A stretch of 64,000 bases of DNA from Sphingopyxis sp. MWB1 (GTDB lineage: Bacteria; Pseudomonadota; Alphaproteobacteria; Sphingomonadales; Sphingomonadaceae), in NCBI RefSeq assembly GCF_000763945.1, contig NZ_JQFJ01000002.1, positions 1,674,001-1,738,000 on the forward strand, written 5' to 3'. Each line of letters opens with the position of its first letter. Positions within the stretch are counted from its first letter, which is position 1. Of the stretch, positions 38,108 through 46,890 are shown piece after piece. Position numbers and translations under genes: made by a program. Below the pieces are notes generated by a model. It did no database searches and was not told the origin of the DNA. It saw nothing but the letters and a program-made list of their open reading frames with translations.

Positions 38108-41100
38108 TCAATGAAAGTCGCGGGACTTCGGGATAATGCGCAGGTTGCGGGGATGCTGTGCGCGGGGTGTTTCCGAATGAAAGGCAATCTCTGTTGGCTC
38201 GATGACTCTCTCGTTCAACCGATCGAGCAGGATGGTGCGATCGACGATGCGCTTAGCCAGCAGGTGGAGGACGCCCTCCTCGCTCTTTTGAACCTCTCCC
38301 TGCACTTCCATCAGGCGTGAAGCCATCAGGGGGCGCCGATAGCGTTCGAGCAGGCTGGCCCAGAGCAGAATATTCACAATCCCCGTCTCATCCTCCAATG
38401 TGACGAAGACGGCGTTACCCTTGCCTGGCCGTTGGCGGACCAATACGACTCCTGCCACCTTTGCCACATCGCCATCAGGCACGGCGAAAAGTTCGGCGCT
38501 GGAGAGAATGCCTTCGGCGCGCAGCGTTTGGCGCAGGAAATATAGGGGGTGCTGCTTTAACGAGAGACGGGTGGTCTGATAATCCGCCGCCACCTCTTCC
38601 GACAGCGGCATCGCCGGTAGCAACGCATCGGGCTCGGCGGCCAGTTCGCGCGCACGCGCGGCAGCGAAGAGAGGTAACTCGCCGCCCGCGGGCAAGCGCC
38701 TTGCTTCCCAGGCGGCGGTCCGCCGCCCAAGCCCGATCGAACTGCAAGCGTCGGCATCGGCCAGCAAGTGTAGCGCCCGTCGCGGCAGCGGCGCGGTTCG
38801 CACTTCGCTCGGCCCCTTTTCGGCCTGCGGCACGCGCACCCGTCGCTGCAAATCCTCGATATTGGTGAAATGACCGCCGGTGCGCCGTTCGGCCACGATG
38901 GCATACCCCCAATCCGCGCGGAATCCATCAATCTGGCGAAAACCCAGACGCAGCGCATGCTGCTTGTCCCCTCGATGCGCGGCGACATTCCACTTCCAGC
39001 GGTCATGTACAGCTTGATCTTCCGCGCCGCTTTCCAGCCGATTATCCCAATCGCTGTAATTTATGTCGATGGGATGCACCGTCACGCCATGTTCGCGCGC
39101 ATCGCGTACGATTTGTGCGGGGGCGTAAAAGCCCATCGGCTGCGAATTGAGCAAGGCGGCGGCAAAAACCGCCGGATGCGTGCATTTGAGCCATGCCGAG
39201 ACATAGACAAGCAGCGCGAAGGAAATAGCGTGGCTTTCGGGAAAGCCATAGCTGCCGAAACCCTTGATCTGGTTATAGCAGCGCTGTGCGAAATCGCGCT
39301 GATAGCCGCGCGCGACCATGCCTTCGACCATCTTGGTTTCGAAATGGGTGATGGTGCCGACATTGCGAAAGGTCGCCATCGCGCGGCGGAGCTGGTTCGC
39401 CTCATCGGGGGTGAAGCCCGCGGCGATGATGGCAAGCTTCATCGCCTGTTCCTGAAACAGCGGCACGCCATAAGTGTCCCCCAGCACCCCGCGGAGCTCA
39501 TCGGGATCATGCGGCGGCGCGGGAGAGGGAAAGTCGACTTTCTCTTTTCCCATGCGCCGCTTGAGATAGGGGTGAACCATATCGCCTTCGATCGGACCTG
39601 GCCGGACGATCGCCACCTGCACGGCGAGATCATAAAATTCGCGTGGCTTGAGGCGCGGGAGCATGTTGATCTGGGCGCGGCTTTCGACCTGGAACACCCC
39701 GATGCTGTCGCCCGCGCAAAGCATGTCATAAACTGGCGGTGCGTCCTGCGGGATGCTGGCAAGGGTGAAGTCGCCAAGGCCATGATCGCGCATCATCTCG
39801 AACGCCTTGCGGATGCAGCTCAACATGCCGAGCGCCAGTACATCGACCTTCATCAGGCCGAGCGCGTCAATGTCATCCTTGTCCCATTCGATGAAGGTGC
39901 GATCCTCCATCGCGGCGTTGTGGATCGGCACCAGTTCATCGAGCCGCCCCTGGGTCAGCACAAATCCGCCGACATGCTGGGACAGGTGGCGGGGCGCGTT
40001 GAGCAATTGATCGACGATCCAGCGCAACCGCGCGAGTTCGGGGGCATCGGGATCAAAACCGCTGTCGGCGATGCGCTGCGCTTCCACCGCACCCGCATAG
40101 CTTCCCCAGACGGTGCTGGTCAGCCGCGCGGTCATATCTTCAGAGAGGCCGAGCACCTTGCCCACTTCGCGCACCGCGCTTTTGGGGCGGTAGTGAATAA
40201 CCGTTGCGGCGATCCCCGCCCGGCTGCGGCCATAGCGTTCATAAATATGCTGGATCACTTCCTCGCGGCGCTCATGCTCGAAATCGACGTCGATATCGGG
40301 CGGTTCATTGCGCTCTGCCGACACGAAGCGCGAGAAGAGCAGGTTGAACTTTGCCGGATCGACCGAGGTGATGCCCAGAAAATAGCATACTGCCGAATTG
40401 GCCGCCGATCCCCGCCCCTGGCACAGGATGGGCGGATCGAGCGAACGCGCAAATTTCACCAGCTCATAGACGGTGAGGAAATAGCAGGCATAGCGCCGTT
40501 TGCGGATCAGCCGGAATTCGGTGCGCAACAGGTTGCGAATCCGGCGGGGAATGCCGCCCGGATAGGCTTTTTCGGCGGCCTGAAGTGTGATGTGCTTGAG
40601 CCAGGGCATGGGCTTCCATCCCTTGGGCACCGGCTCGCGCGGATATTCATAGCGTAATTGGTCGAGCGTGAAGCCGATCCGCGACATTATGTCGGTGGAT
40701 GCGGTCAAAGCTTCGGGCGCGGCCTTGAACAGGCGCGCCATTTCCCCCGGTGATCTGAGATGGCGTTCGGCATTGGGAAGCAGGCGCGTTCCGGCCTCGG
40801 CCAGGGTGATGCCTTCGTCGATACAGCGAATGACATCGTGCAGCGGTCGCTGTTCGGGGGTCGCATATAGCGCGTCGCAAGTGGCGAGCAAGGGGATGCC
40901 CGTGCGGGCCGACAGGGCTTTCAGGCGGGCGAGACGGCGCTGGTCATCGCCCCTTCGCCGCATCGTCGCGGCAATCCACAAGGGCGCGCGACCAGCCAGG
41001 CGGCGGAGCAAAAACTCCGCGCTTTCATCGGCAAAGGCGATCAGCAGCAGGCCTTGGACATGCTCGACCAAGTCGGCCAGATAGAGGGCACAGCCCCCTT

Positions 41101-41464
41101 TTTCCGCGCGGCGATTGCCAAGCGTCAGCAGCCGCGTCAGCCGTCCCCATCCCTCCCGGTCCATGGGATAGGCGATGATGTCGGGCGTATCATCCGCAAA
41201 CACCAGCCGCGCGCCGACCAGCAACTGGAAATCAAAAGCCGCCGGTTCGGTTTCGGCCAGCTTTGCCCGTGCGGCCTTCCACGCGGAAAAAGCCCGCACC
41301 ACTCCAGCGACCGTGTTGCGGTCCGCGATGCCAATACCCTTGTACCCCAGCGCAATCGCTCTTGCGACCATGTCGGCCGGATGGGAGGCGCCGTGCAAAA
41401 AGGAATAGTTGGTGGCGGCCGCCAGTTCGGAAAAAGACGGGGGCGGAGACAGGGTTTTCGTCAC
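38108..41464 (-). CDS. dnaE2: Error-prone DNA polymerase III alpha subunit DnaE2 (ImuC)
   Basis: Catalytic polymerase of the SOS mutasome, carrying out translesion synthesis with ImuA and ImuB. The 1118 residues match DnaE2. The N-terminal PHP domain (ATNYSFLHGASHPADMV, GIADRNTVAGVVRA) is followed by the palm with catalytic aspartates in EPPDIDVDFEHERREEV, the fingers (IDALGLMKVDVLALGML), and a C-terminal OB fold (NAVFVTLEDETGIVNILLW). It ends with the family-typical RIIPKSRDFH. The GTG start overlaps the imuB stop (GTGA at 41461-41464). Last gene of a LexA-controlled operon. Confidence 0.96.
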   Translation of the reverse strand: MTKTLSPPPSFSELAAATNYSFLHGASHPADMVARAIALGYKGIGIADRNTVAGVVRAFSAWKAARAKLAETEPAAFDFQLLVGARLVFADDTPDIIAYPMDREGWGRLTRLLTLGNRRAEKGGCALYLADLVEHVQGLLLIAFADESAEFLLRRLAGRAPLWIAATMRRRGDDQRRLARLKALSARTGIPLLATCDALYATPEQRPLHDVIRCIDEGITLAEAGTRLLPNAERHLRSPGEMARLFKAAPEALTASTDIMSRIGFTLDQLRYEYPREPVPKGWKPMPWLKHITLQAAEKAYPGGIPRRIRNLLRTEFRLIRKRRYACYFLTVYELVKFARSLDPPILCQGRGSAANSAVCYFLGITSVDPAKFNLLFSRFVSAERNEPPDIDVDFEHERREEVIQHIYERYGRSRAGIAATVIHYRPKSAVREVGKVLGLSEDMTARLTSTVWGSYAGAVEAQRIADSGFDPDAPELARLRWIVDQLLNAPRHLSQHVGGFVLTQGRLDELVPIHNAAMEDRTFIEWDKDDIDALGLMKVDVLALGMLSCIRKAFEMMRDHGLGDFTLASIPQDAPPVYDMLCAGDSIGVFQVESRAQINMLPRLKPREFYDLAVQVAIVRPGPIEGDMVHPYLKRRMGKEKVDFPSPAPPHDPDELRGVLGDTYGVPLFQEQAMKLAIIAAGFTPDEANQLRRAMATFRNVGTITHFETKMVEGMVARGYQRDFAQRCYNQIKGFGSYGFPESHAISFALLVYVSAWLKCTHPAVFAAALLNSQPMGFYAPAQIVRDAREHGVTVHPIDINYSDWDNRLESGAEDQAVHDRWKWNVAAHRGDKQHALRLGFRQIDGFRADWGYAIVAERRTGGHFTNIEDLQRRVRVPQAEKGPSEVRTAPLPRRALHLLADADACSSIGLGRRTAAWEARRLPAGGELPLFAAARARELAAEPDALLPAMPLSEEVAADYQTTRLSLKQHPLYFLRQTLRAEGILSSAELFAVPDGDVAKVAGVVLVRQRPGKGNAVFVTLEDETGIVNILLWASLLERYRRPLMASRLMEVQGEVQKSEEGVLHLLAKRIVDRTILLDRLNERVIEPTEIAFHSETPRAQHPRNLRIIPKSRDFH

Positions 41465-43059
41465 GCGAACAGCCCATGGATATACCAGACAGGCGTCTGC
41501 GTTTCGCGCTCATACAGGCCATGGCGGAACAGCCAGAAACGCCGGCCGCGCGCATCCTCGACCCGGAAATAATCACGGGTCAGCAGCGGGCGGGAGGGGG
41601 GATTGTTGAGCGCGCCGGGGTCGGGATCGGGGTCGGGCAGGCGCTCGACCGGGACGCGCCACCATTCCCCCGCAATGCGCTCCGGCCCTTCAAAGCGTTT
41701 CACCTCGTGAAGCGTGCGGCGCCAGCGAAAGCGGCGGGGCGGACCGTCGGGCACTTCGGCCAGAACCTCCACCGGTTGGGGGGGATCGAATAGATGCAAA
41801 GGGCGAAGAGGCACTTCCCCCGCCGCCGGACGCGGCCAAGGCAGGGGGTCGCGGGTCTCGCTGACCGGTAGGGTCAGCATCTGCTGTTCGGGAATATGCG
41901 TATCGCGCCAGATAAAGCGCCGAATGCGCCGCCGCCCCAATCTCGTGCCCAGCCGGTCAATCAGCGCGGCCATCGCCTCTTCGCTCAGACCGCCGCCTTC
42001 CAGCTCCAGCTGGGACGGCCCCAACGGTTCGGCTGTCGGCACGGTCAGTCGGACCAGATCGAAACCGAAGCCGGGATCGATCGGATCGGCAAGCGTATTG
42101 ATCCGTTCCCAAAACAGGCGCGCCGTGACGGCTGGGTCGCGCGTGGGCAGCCCGGTCTCAACCGCAATCTCCCGCACCGCGCCATCGCTGCGATAGAGGC
42201 GCCCGACAAAATGCCGCCCGCCCTTCCCGCCTTCTTCCAGCACTTTTGCGGCTTCGCGGACAAGCCCGTCCAGCGCCGTCAATATATCTTCGGTGCGGGC
42301 AACCGGTTCTGCAAAACGCTGTTCGAACATCAACGCTGGAGGGGCGCGGCGAGGGGAAATGCGGCTGTTGGCATGACCCAGAAGCCGATCGAGTCTGGTC
42401 ACCATCTCTGCGCCAAAGCGGGCCGCGAGCGGCGCCATGGGGCGCGCGGCAAGATCGCCGACGGTCTTGAGACCGGCGCGGCGGAGCGCCATTTCGTCTT
42501 CCTCCTCCAGTCGCAACGCCGCGATGGAAAGGCGGCGGATGGCTTGATGCTCGTTGACAGCCGGCGCCGTCTGAAAGCGAGCCAACGCCTGCGCGGCTTC
42601 AGCCGTTTTGGCGAAGGCATGGCGCAGGGTCATGCCGGCGGCGCCTATCCGCCGTTCGACCTCCGCCGCCAGCGCAGCCTCTCCCCCCCAAAGATGCGCG
42701 CATCCCGTGACATCGAGGGTAACCCCATCAGGCGGATCGAGGGCGACCATTGGGCTCCAGCGGTCGCAGCCATCGGCAATGCGCTCGAGCCAGAGATGGT
42801 CGGCATGGTTATCCTGCTCAATCACGGCAAGCTCGGGAACGCGCGCGCGCGCATCCGCCAACGTCAGACCAGGGGTCAGGCCCAGACGCAGCGCATACGA
42901 ATCGAGCGCCACGACGTGCATCGCGCCGCGCTGCTTTTCGACGAAGGCGAACGGCGCGTCATCCGGTTCGGAGCGGTGCGCCACGCGCCAGCGATCGGCC
43001 GAGAGAAACGGAAACCATAGAGCCAGATAGCGTCGTATCGCGGAAGCTGCTTCGGTCAC
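41461..43059 (-). CDS. imuB: ImuB, catalytically inactive Y-family polymerase homologue
   Basis: Mutasome hub that ties DnaE2 and ImuA to the beta clamp. The Y-family fold is recognisable (RRYLALWFPFLSADRW, ALDPPDGVTLDVTGCAHLWGG, AARFGAEMVTRLDRLLG), but the DxD-type catalytic residues of true Y-family polymerases are absent from the N-terminal strand, as usual for ImuB. The frame is open to 43227; I choose GTG 43059 (VTEAASAIRRYL) because GGAATGGG precedes it and 532 residues fits the family. This start overlaps the end of imuA by about 100 nt. It is coupled to dnaE2 by a four-base overlap. Confidence 0.9.
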   Translation of the reverse strand: MTEAASAIRRYLALWFPFLSADRWRVAHRSEPDDAPFAFVEKQRGAMHVVALDSYALRLGLTPGLTLADARARVPELAVIEQDNHADHLWLERIADGCDRWSPMVALDPPDGVTLDVTGCAHLWGGEAALAAEVERRIGAAGMTLRHAFAKTAEAAQALARFQTAPAVNEHQAIRRLSIAALRLEEEDEMALRRAGLKTVGDLAARPMAPLAARFGAEMVTRLDRLLGHANSRISPRRAPPALMFEQRFAEPVARTEDILTALDGLVREAAKVLEEGGKGGRHFVGRLYRSDGAVREIAVETGLPTRDPAVTARLFWERINTLADPIDPGFGFDLVRLTVPTAEPLGPSQLELEGGGLSEEAMAALIDRLGTRLGRRRIRRFIWRDTHIPEQQMLTLPVSETRDPLPWPRPAAGEVPLRPLHLFDPPQPVEVLAEVPDGPPRRFRWRRTLHEVKRFEGPERIAGEWWRVPVERLPDPDPDPGALNNPPSRPLLTRDYFRVEDARGRRFWLFRHGLYERETQTPVWYIHGLFA

Positions 43060-43705
43060 GATCCCATTCCAGATGCCAAGTGCCACCATCCGGACGGCCA
43101 CGCTGACGCAACAATTTGATGATGAAAGAAGGCCGACCGGGCGCTCCAGCCTCCAATGCTGTGGAAGGCGCGGCGTGAACGCTCCAACGTGTCTGGGCCG
43201 CGCTGGGCCCGGGCTCCGCTTCGACACGGAGAAGCAAGATGGTGACGCCGGACGCTTTTGCCGCCAGCGCCAAACGCCGACTTGCAGTCAGGTCGAGCGC
43301 GCGCGGGCTGCGCCACACTTCGATCACCGCGACGCCCACCGAAGCGCAGCGAGCCACGTCGACCGCCGTGCGTAGCAGCGTTACCGGATCGGGCAAAGCG
43401 ACCAACACAATGCGTTCCGGATCGATTCCTATCTCCGCCAATCCGGGCGGATAAAGACGGGCCTGTCGCTCCGCCATATCCTCGCGCAGCCAGAACAAAG
43501 GAGCGCGCCCCTGGTTGACGAGACAGGCCAGCATCGCCGTGAAGCCAGCCGCACTGCTGCTGTCGGCCCGTTCTGCTGCGAATAATTCGTGCAATCGCCC
43601 CCGCGCCAACCCGCCGCCAATTGCGATGTCGAGCGTCGAATGGCCCAGAGCTGTCGAATGACACGCGCCGTCTTGCGCCTCGATCGAGACAGACTTCCCT
43701 TGCAT
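42959..43705 (-). CDS. imuA: ImuA, SOS mutasome accessory protein (RecA-like)
   Basis: RecA/SulA-like partner of ImuB and DnaE2. Visible segments are LDIAIGGGLARGRLHELFAAE (degenerate Walker region), LFWLREDMAERQARLYPPGL and GVAVIEVWRSPRALDLTASRRLALAAKASG. The frame opens at ATG 43750, but that codon lies inside the LexA box, so translation must begin later. ATG 43705 (MQGKSVSIEAQDG), giving 248 residues, fits the family; GTG 43723 with a GAG just upstream is the alternative. First gene of imuA-imuB-dnaE2, induced by DNA damage. Confidence 0.9.
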   Translation of the reverse strand: MQGKSVSIEAQDGACHSTALGHSTLDIAIGGGLARGRLHELFAAERADSSSAAGFTAMLACLVNQGRAPLFWLREDMAERQARLYPPGLAEIGIDPERIVLVALPDPVTLLRTAVDVARCASVGVAVIEVWRSPRALDLTASRRLALAAKASGVTILLLRVEAEPGPSAAQTRWSVHAAPSTALEAGAPGRPSFIIKLLRQRGRPDGGTWHLEWDRDRSSFRDTTLSGSMVSVSLGRSLARGAPLRTG

Positions 43706-43741
43706 AGCGCATAAAGCATTCACCGACTCGACTGCCCAAAT

Positions 43742-43756
43742 GTTCCTCATATGTTC
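43742..43756 (-). promoter_or_regulatory. LexA (SOS) box of the imuA operon
   Basis: GTTC-CTCATAT-GTTC matches the alphaproteobacterial LexA consensus GTTC-N7-GTTC exactly. It lies just upstream of imuA, about 37 bp before the proposed start, the position expected for SOS repression. Confidence 0.85.
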
Positions 43757-44161
43757 TTTTCAGACATATGGCAGGGAGGTGTCAAGTTGGGCAATTCCGT
43801 CTGCGGGGAGCTAAAATTCCGGTCCGAACCAGAGCTTTTCTCGAGTTCTGGAGACCCTGGCAGGGTATTAATGATGTATTTTCAGGGACGTGGTGCACCC
43901 AAGATGAAAAAATTCTCTTTGCATCATTTGCTGGGCTACATGCCCTCGCCGCATCGGACCACCTCAATCCATTGCGGTTGACGAAGATGGTTTTGCTCAA
44001 AACTCGCCGACCATCGACGTGCGTGCGGCCCTGGCTCTTGGACAAACAGGGCAGAAGCCGAGCCATTTGCTCGTCCGCCATTCAGAACAAATTACTCATT
44101 CGTTAAGCTCCTCACGCGAGCTTCACACCCAACACACCGAATTATTGGCAATCAAGTCGGG
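43757..44161. other. Gene-poor interval with transposase remnant
   Basis: Apart from the IS5-like fragment, nothing functional is visible. A weaker match to the border motif (ACCCAAGATGA on the plus strand) occurs near 43895-43905. Confidence 0.6.
43890..44081 (-). pseudogene. IS5-family transposase fragment
   Basis: The minus frame from 44081 reads MADEQMARLLPCLSKSQGR, then VDGRRVLSKTIFVNRNGLRW, SDAARACSPANDAKRIF. This matches the N-terminal domain of IS5/IS427-type transposases (pattern DEQWxxLxPLLPKxxGRPRVDDRRVLNGIIFVxRNGLxWRDAP...). Similarity ends after about 60-65 residues of an expected 250 or more, and the DDE domain is missing, so it is a dead remnant. Several usually conserved residues are changed (WRDAP to WSDAA), suggesting an old insertion. 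It sits between the mutasome operon and the sugar transporter. Confidence 0.7.
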
Positions 44162-45451
44162 TTACGCCGCCCGTCTGGCATAATATCCGAATGCGGCGAT
44201 GACGGCGTAGCATGCGGCGGGGAGCAGCATGGCGAGGCCGAGGCTTCCGGTGATGTCGGCAAGCGCCCCGGTGGCGAGCGGGATGACGGCGCCGCCGAAG
44301 ATGGCGACATTGATGATGCCCGATCCGTCGGCGGCGCGGCTGCCGAGCTTTTCGGAAGCGAGGCTGAAGATGGTCGGGAACATGATCGCGTTCATCAGGC
44401 CGATCGCGAGCAGGCTGTAGCCGGAGATCATTCCGGTCGTGTTGATCGAGACAAGGATCAGCGCGATGGCGCCCAGCGCGACCGCGGCGAGCAGCTTGCC
44501 CGGGCTGATGACGCGCATCAGGCCCGATCCGATGAAGCGGCCGACCATGGCGCCGCCCCAGTAAAGGCCGATCAGCTTGCCCGCGGCTTGCTCGGGAAGC
44601 GCCATGACATGGCCCTGCATCAGATAATTGACGATCAGCGAGCCGATCGACACCTCGGCCCCGACATAGAGAAAGATGCACAGTGCGCCAAAGCCGAAGC
44701 GCGGGCGCTTGAGCAGGTCGAGCCCCGCCAGCGCCGCGCTCGGCTCATGCCGTTCATTCTTGAGCCGGCCGCGGAACAGCCAGACCGCCCCCGCCACAAC
44801 GGCCAGCGCCGCCGCAATGCCCAGATAGCCATGGACGATCGCCTGGCTTTCGGCGGTGCGATAGGCATCAAGTTCGGCGCCCGACAATTGATCCGCGCTC
44901 ATCGTCGCCAGGCTGCCGAGGATCAGCACCGATCCAGCAATCGGAAAGATGGTGGTGCCCAGCGAGTTGAACGCCTGGGCAAAGGTCAGCCGGCTGTGTG
45001 CGGTTTCGGGCTTGCCGAGCAGCGAGATGAGCGGATTGGCGACGACCTGCACGATCACCACCCCGCTCGCGAGCACGAACAGGGCAAAGAGAAACAGGCC
45101 ATAGACCGCCTGCTGCGAGGCAGGGATGAAGAGCAGGCAGCCGACCATCATCGTCAGCAGCCCCGCCACCGCGCCGCGCATATAACCGATCTTCTTGACC
45201 AGCTTTGCCCCCGGAATGCCGATGACCAGATAGGCGGTGAAGAAGCAGAATTGCACCAGCATCGCCTGCGTATAGCTCAGCGTGAACAGCTCCTTCAGCT
45301 TCGGGATGATCACATCATTCAAGGACGTAATCCCCCCGAAGATGAAGAACAGACCCATTACAAACCAGCGCAGCTCCGGCGCATCAACATGCGATGCAGC
45401 GCTTTCGCTTTCCCCGGGTCCGGCCGCCATATCCTGCGGTGCATGGGCCAT
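44162..45451 (-). CDS. Sugar MFS transporter, FucP/GluP family
   Basis: Proton-coupled sugar importer (glucose/galactose or fucose type) with twelve membrane helices, 429 residues. The ATG at 45451 (MAHAPQDM) is preceded by AAGGAG at ideal spacing, better than the ATG five codons upstream. Family marks are FFIFGGITSLNDVIIPKLKELF in helix 1, GAKLVKKIGYMRG, and VVANPLISLLGKPETAHSRL followed by AQAFNSLGTTIFP. It closes the beta-glucan locus and would take up the glucose or cellobiose released by the GH3 enzyme. Confidence 0.9.
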   Translation of the reverse strand: MAHAPQDMAAGPGESESAASHVDAPELRWFVMGLFFIFGGITSLNDVIIPKLKELFTLSYTQAMLVQFCFFTAYLVIGIPGAKLVKKIGYMRGAVAGLLTMMVGCLLFIPASQQAVYGLFLFALFVLASGVVIVQVVANPLISLLGKPETAHSRLTFAQAFNSLGTTIFPIAGSVLILGSLATMSADQLSGAELDAYRTAESQAIVHGYLGIAAALAVVAGAVWLFRGRLKNERHEPSAALAGLDLLKRPRFGFGALCIFLYVGAEVSIGSLIVNYLMQGHVMALPEQAAGKLIGLYWGGAMVGRFIGSGLMRVISPGKLLAAVALGAIALILVSINTTGMISGYSLLAIGLMNAIMFPTIFSLASEKLGSRAADGSGIINVAIFGGAVIPLATGALADITGSLGLAMLLPAACYAVIAAFGYYARRAA

Positions 45452-45508
45452 CTCATTCTCCTTCATATAAATATCCGGGCATTGGCCCCAATGTAGCGGT
45501 CGGCCATT

Positions 45509-46777
45509 TCAGACGCCGCCTTCCGCCGACAGGCGACGCTCGGCTGGATTTGCACGAATGGCCTCGCGCCCGGTGTCCCGGGGCACCGCCATGAGCAGGA
45601 GGGCCGCGCCAAGCGCGAGCAGGGCGAGGATCAGGAACAGCGGTCCGAAACCGAAACCCGGCACGACCGAAATCGCCAGCCAGGGCATGAGGAGCGAGGG
45701 CGCGGTGTTGGTGAGATTGAAGAGGCCAATGCCATATCCCCTTTGGCGGGGGTCCGGCAGAATGCGCAGGGTCTGACTGGAATGGAGTGCCAGAAAAGCC
45801 GCATTGGCCGCGGTGAAAAGGACATAAGCCAGCTTCGCTCCCGCCGGAGCGCCGATCAGCGCCATTGCGACAAGCGACGCGCAGGCGAGGACCGCAAGCG
45901 CCGCGAGAATAGCAAAAGCATGGCCATGACGGTCGATCCAGCGCCCCATCAGCAAGGCCGCCCCGACCGAAAGCAGCAACCCGCCCGCGAACAGCGCCGC
46001 CTTTGCGCCATCATCCATCGCAGGGTCGATGCTGCGCAGCCAGAAATAAAGATAGGCGGCAAGCGCTGCGCCGGAAAGCTGCATCAGCAAACGCGCTGTC
46101 CACATGCAAAAGCGCGCGCGGGCAAGCGGGGGGTGATCGGCCAAGGCGCAGTCGGCTTGCTTCTGCACCGTAAAGGAGGCGCTCTCCCGCCCGAAAAACA
46201 GCAGCGGCAGGATCAGGCATATGGTGAGAATGGCGGCCGCAAAGATGCGGTCTGCGAAGAGCTGGGACGATATAGCCGGGATGAGCATCGCCGACGCCGC
46301 CCCCAGCACGGGAGCGATGGAAAGCAGCCCGCCGAGAAGGCCCTTTTGACTGTCGGGACATAATTCCCCCGCCCAGGCGTGCAGCGGCACCAGCATCAGG
46401 TTGAGCGCGATTTGCCACCCCACAACCAGCCACAACAGCGCCGCGACGCTCTGATAATGCGGCATGGCCAGTTGCAGGAGGATCGTTGCGGTCAACCCGA
46501 TAGCGACCCACAGGCGGCGGCTGCGCGTCCGGTCGCTCAGCCATCCCGACAGGACCCCCGACAGACTGGCCGCAAGCGCGCCAGCGAAAATCATATAGCC
46601 GAGCCAGCTCACATCCTCTGCCCCGGCGAGGCGGGTGACCTGTGCTGGCAGAAACAGCATCAGAAAGGGCGTATAGGCGACAACGCCCCCGCCATAGGCA
46701 AGCGCGTAGATGAGCAGCATGGCCAAGGGCTGCCGCGGCGGGCGTGTCTTTTCGCCGGTATGTTCTTCCTGCGTCAC
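45509..46777 (-). CDS. MFS transporter
   Basis: 422 residues with about twelve predicted helices. The cytoplasmic loop 2-3 signature is visible as GVLSGWLSDRTRSRRLWVAIG, and GIGLFNLTNTAPSLLMPWLAI lies in the C-terminal half. It looks like GPH/MFS carriers found beside glycoside hydrolases in sphingomonads. It lies between the TonB receptor and the FucP-type carrier, probably in the same transcription unit (57 bp to FucP). A cellodextrin or other glucan oligosaccharide is the likely substrate from context alone. Confidence 0.85.
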   Translation of the reverse strand: MTQEEHTGEKTRPPRQPLAMLLIYALAYGGGVVAYTPFLMLFLPAQVTRLAGAEDVSWLGYMIFAGALAASLSGVLSGWLSDRTRSRRLWVAIGLTATILLQLAMPHYQSVAALLWLVVGWQIALNLMLVPLHAWAGELCPDSQKGLLGGLLSIAPVLGAASAMLIPAISSQLFADRIFAAAILTICLILPLLFFGRESASFTVQKQADCALADHPPLARARFCMWTARLLMQLSGAALAAYLYFWLRSIDPAMDDGAKAALFAGGLLLSVGAALLMGRWIDRHGHAFAILAALAVLACASLVAMALIGAPAGAKLAYVLFTAANAAFLALHSSQTLRILPDPRQRGYGIGLFNLTNTAPSLLMPWLAISVVPGFGFGPLFLILALLALGAALLLMAVPRDTGREAIRANPAERRLSAEGGV

Positions 46778-46843
46778 TGCGCCATGCCCTGGGCCTCTCC
46801 CCCAACATCGGCCGGCAAGCTCCGGCGAGGCCAGCCTGCTGAT

Positions 46844-46880
46844 GCAGCCGTCCAGACCGCCTTGCGGACCGGACGGCTGC
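46844..46880 (-). terminator. Strong hairpin after the TonB receptor gene
   Basis: A near-perfect 17-bp stem (GCAGCCGTCCAGACCGC with GCGGACCGGACGGCTGC, loop CTT) 11 bp past the receptor stop. There is no T-run, so it may be an mRNA-stabilising or partial terminator element that lowers expression of the downstream MFS genes. Confidence 0.5.
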
Positions 46881-46890
46881 CCCCCTTATG

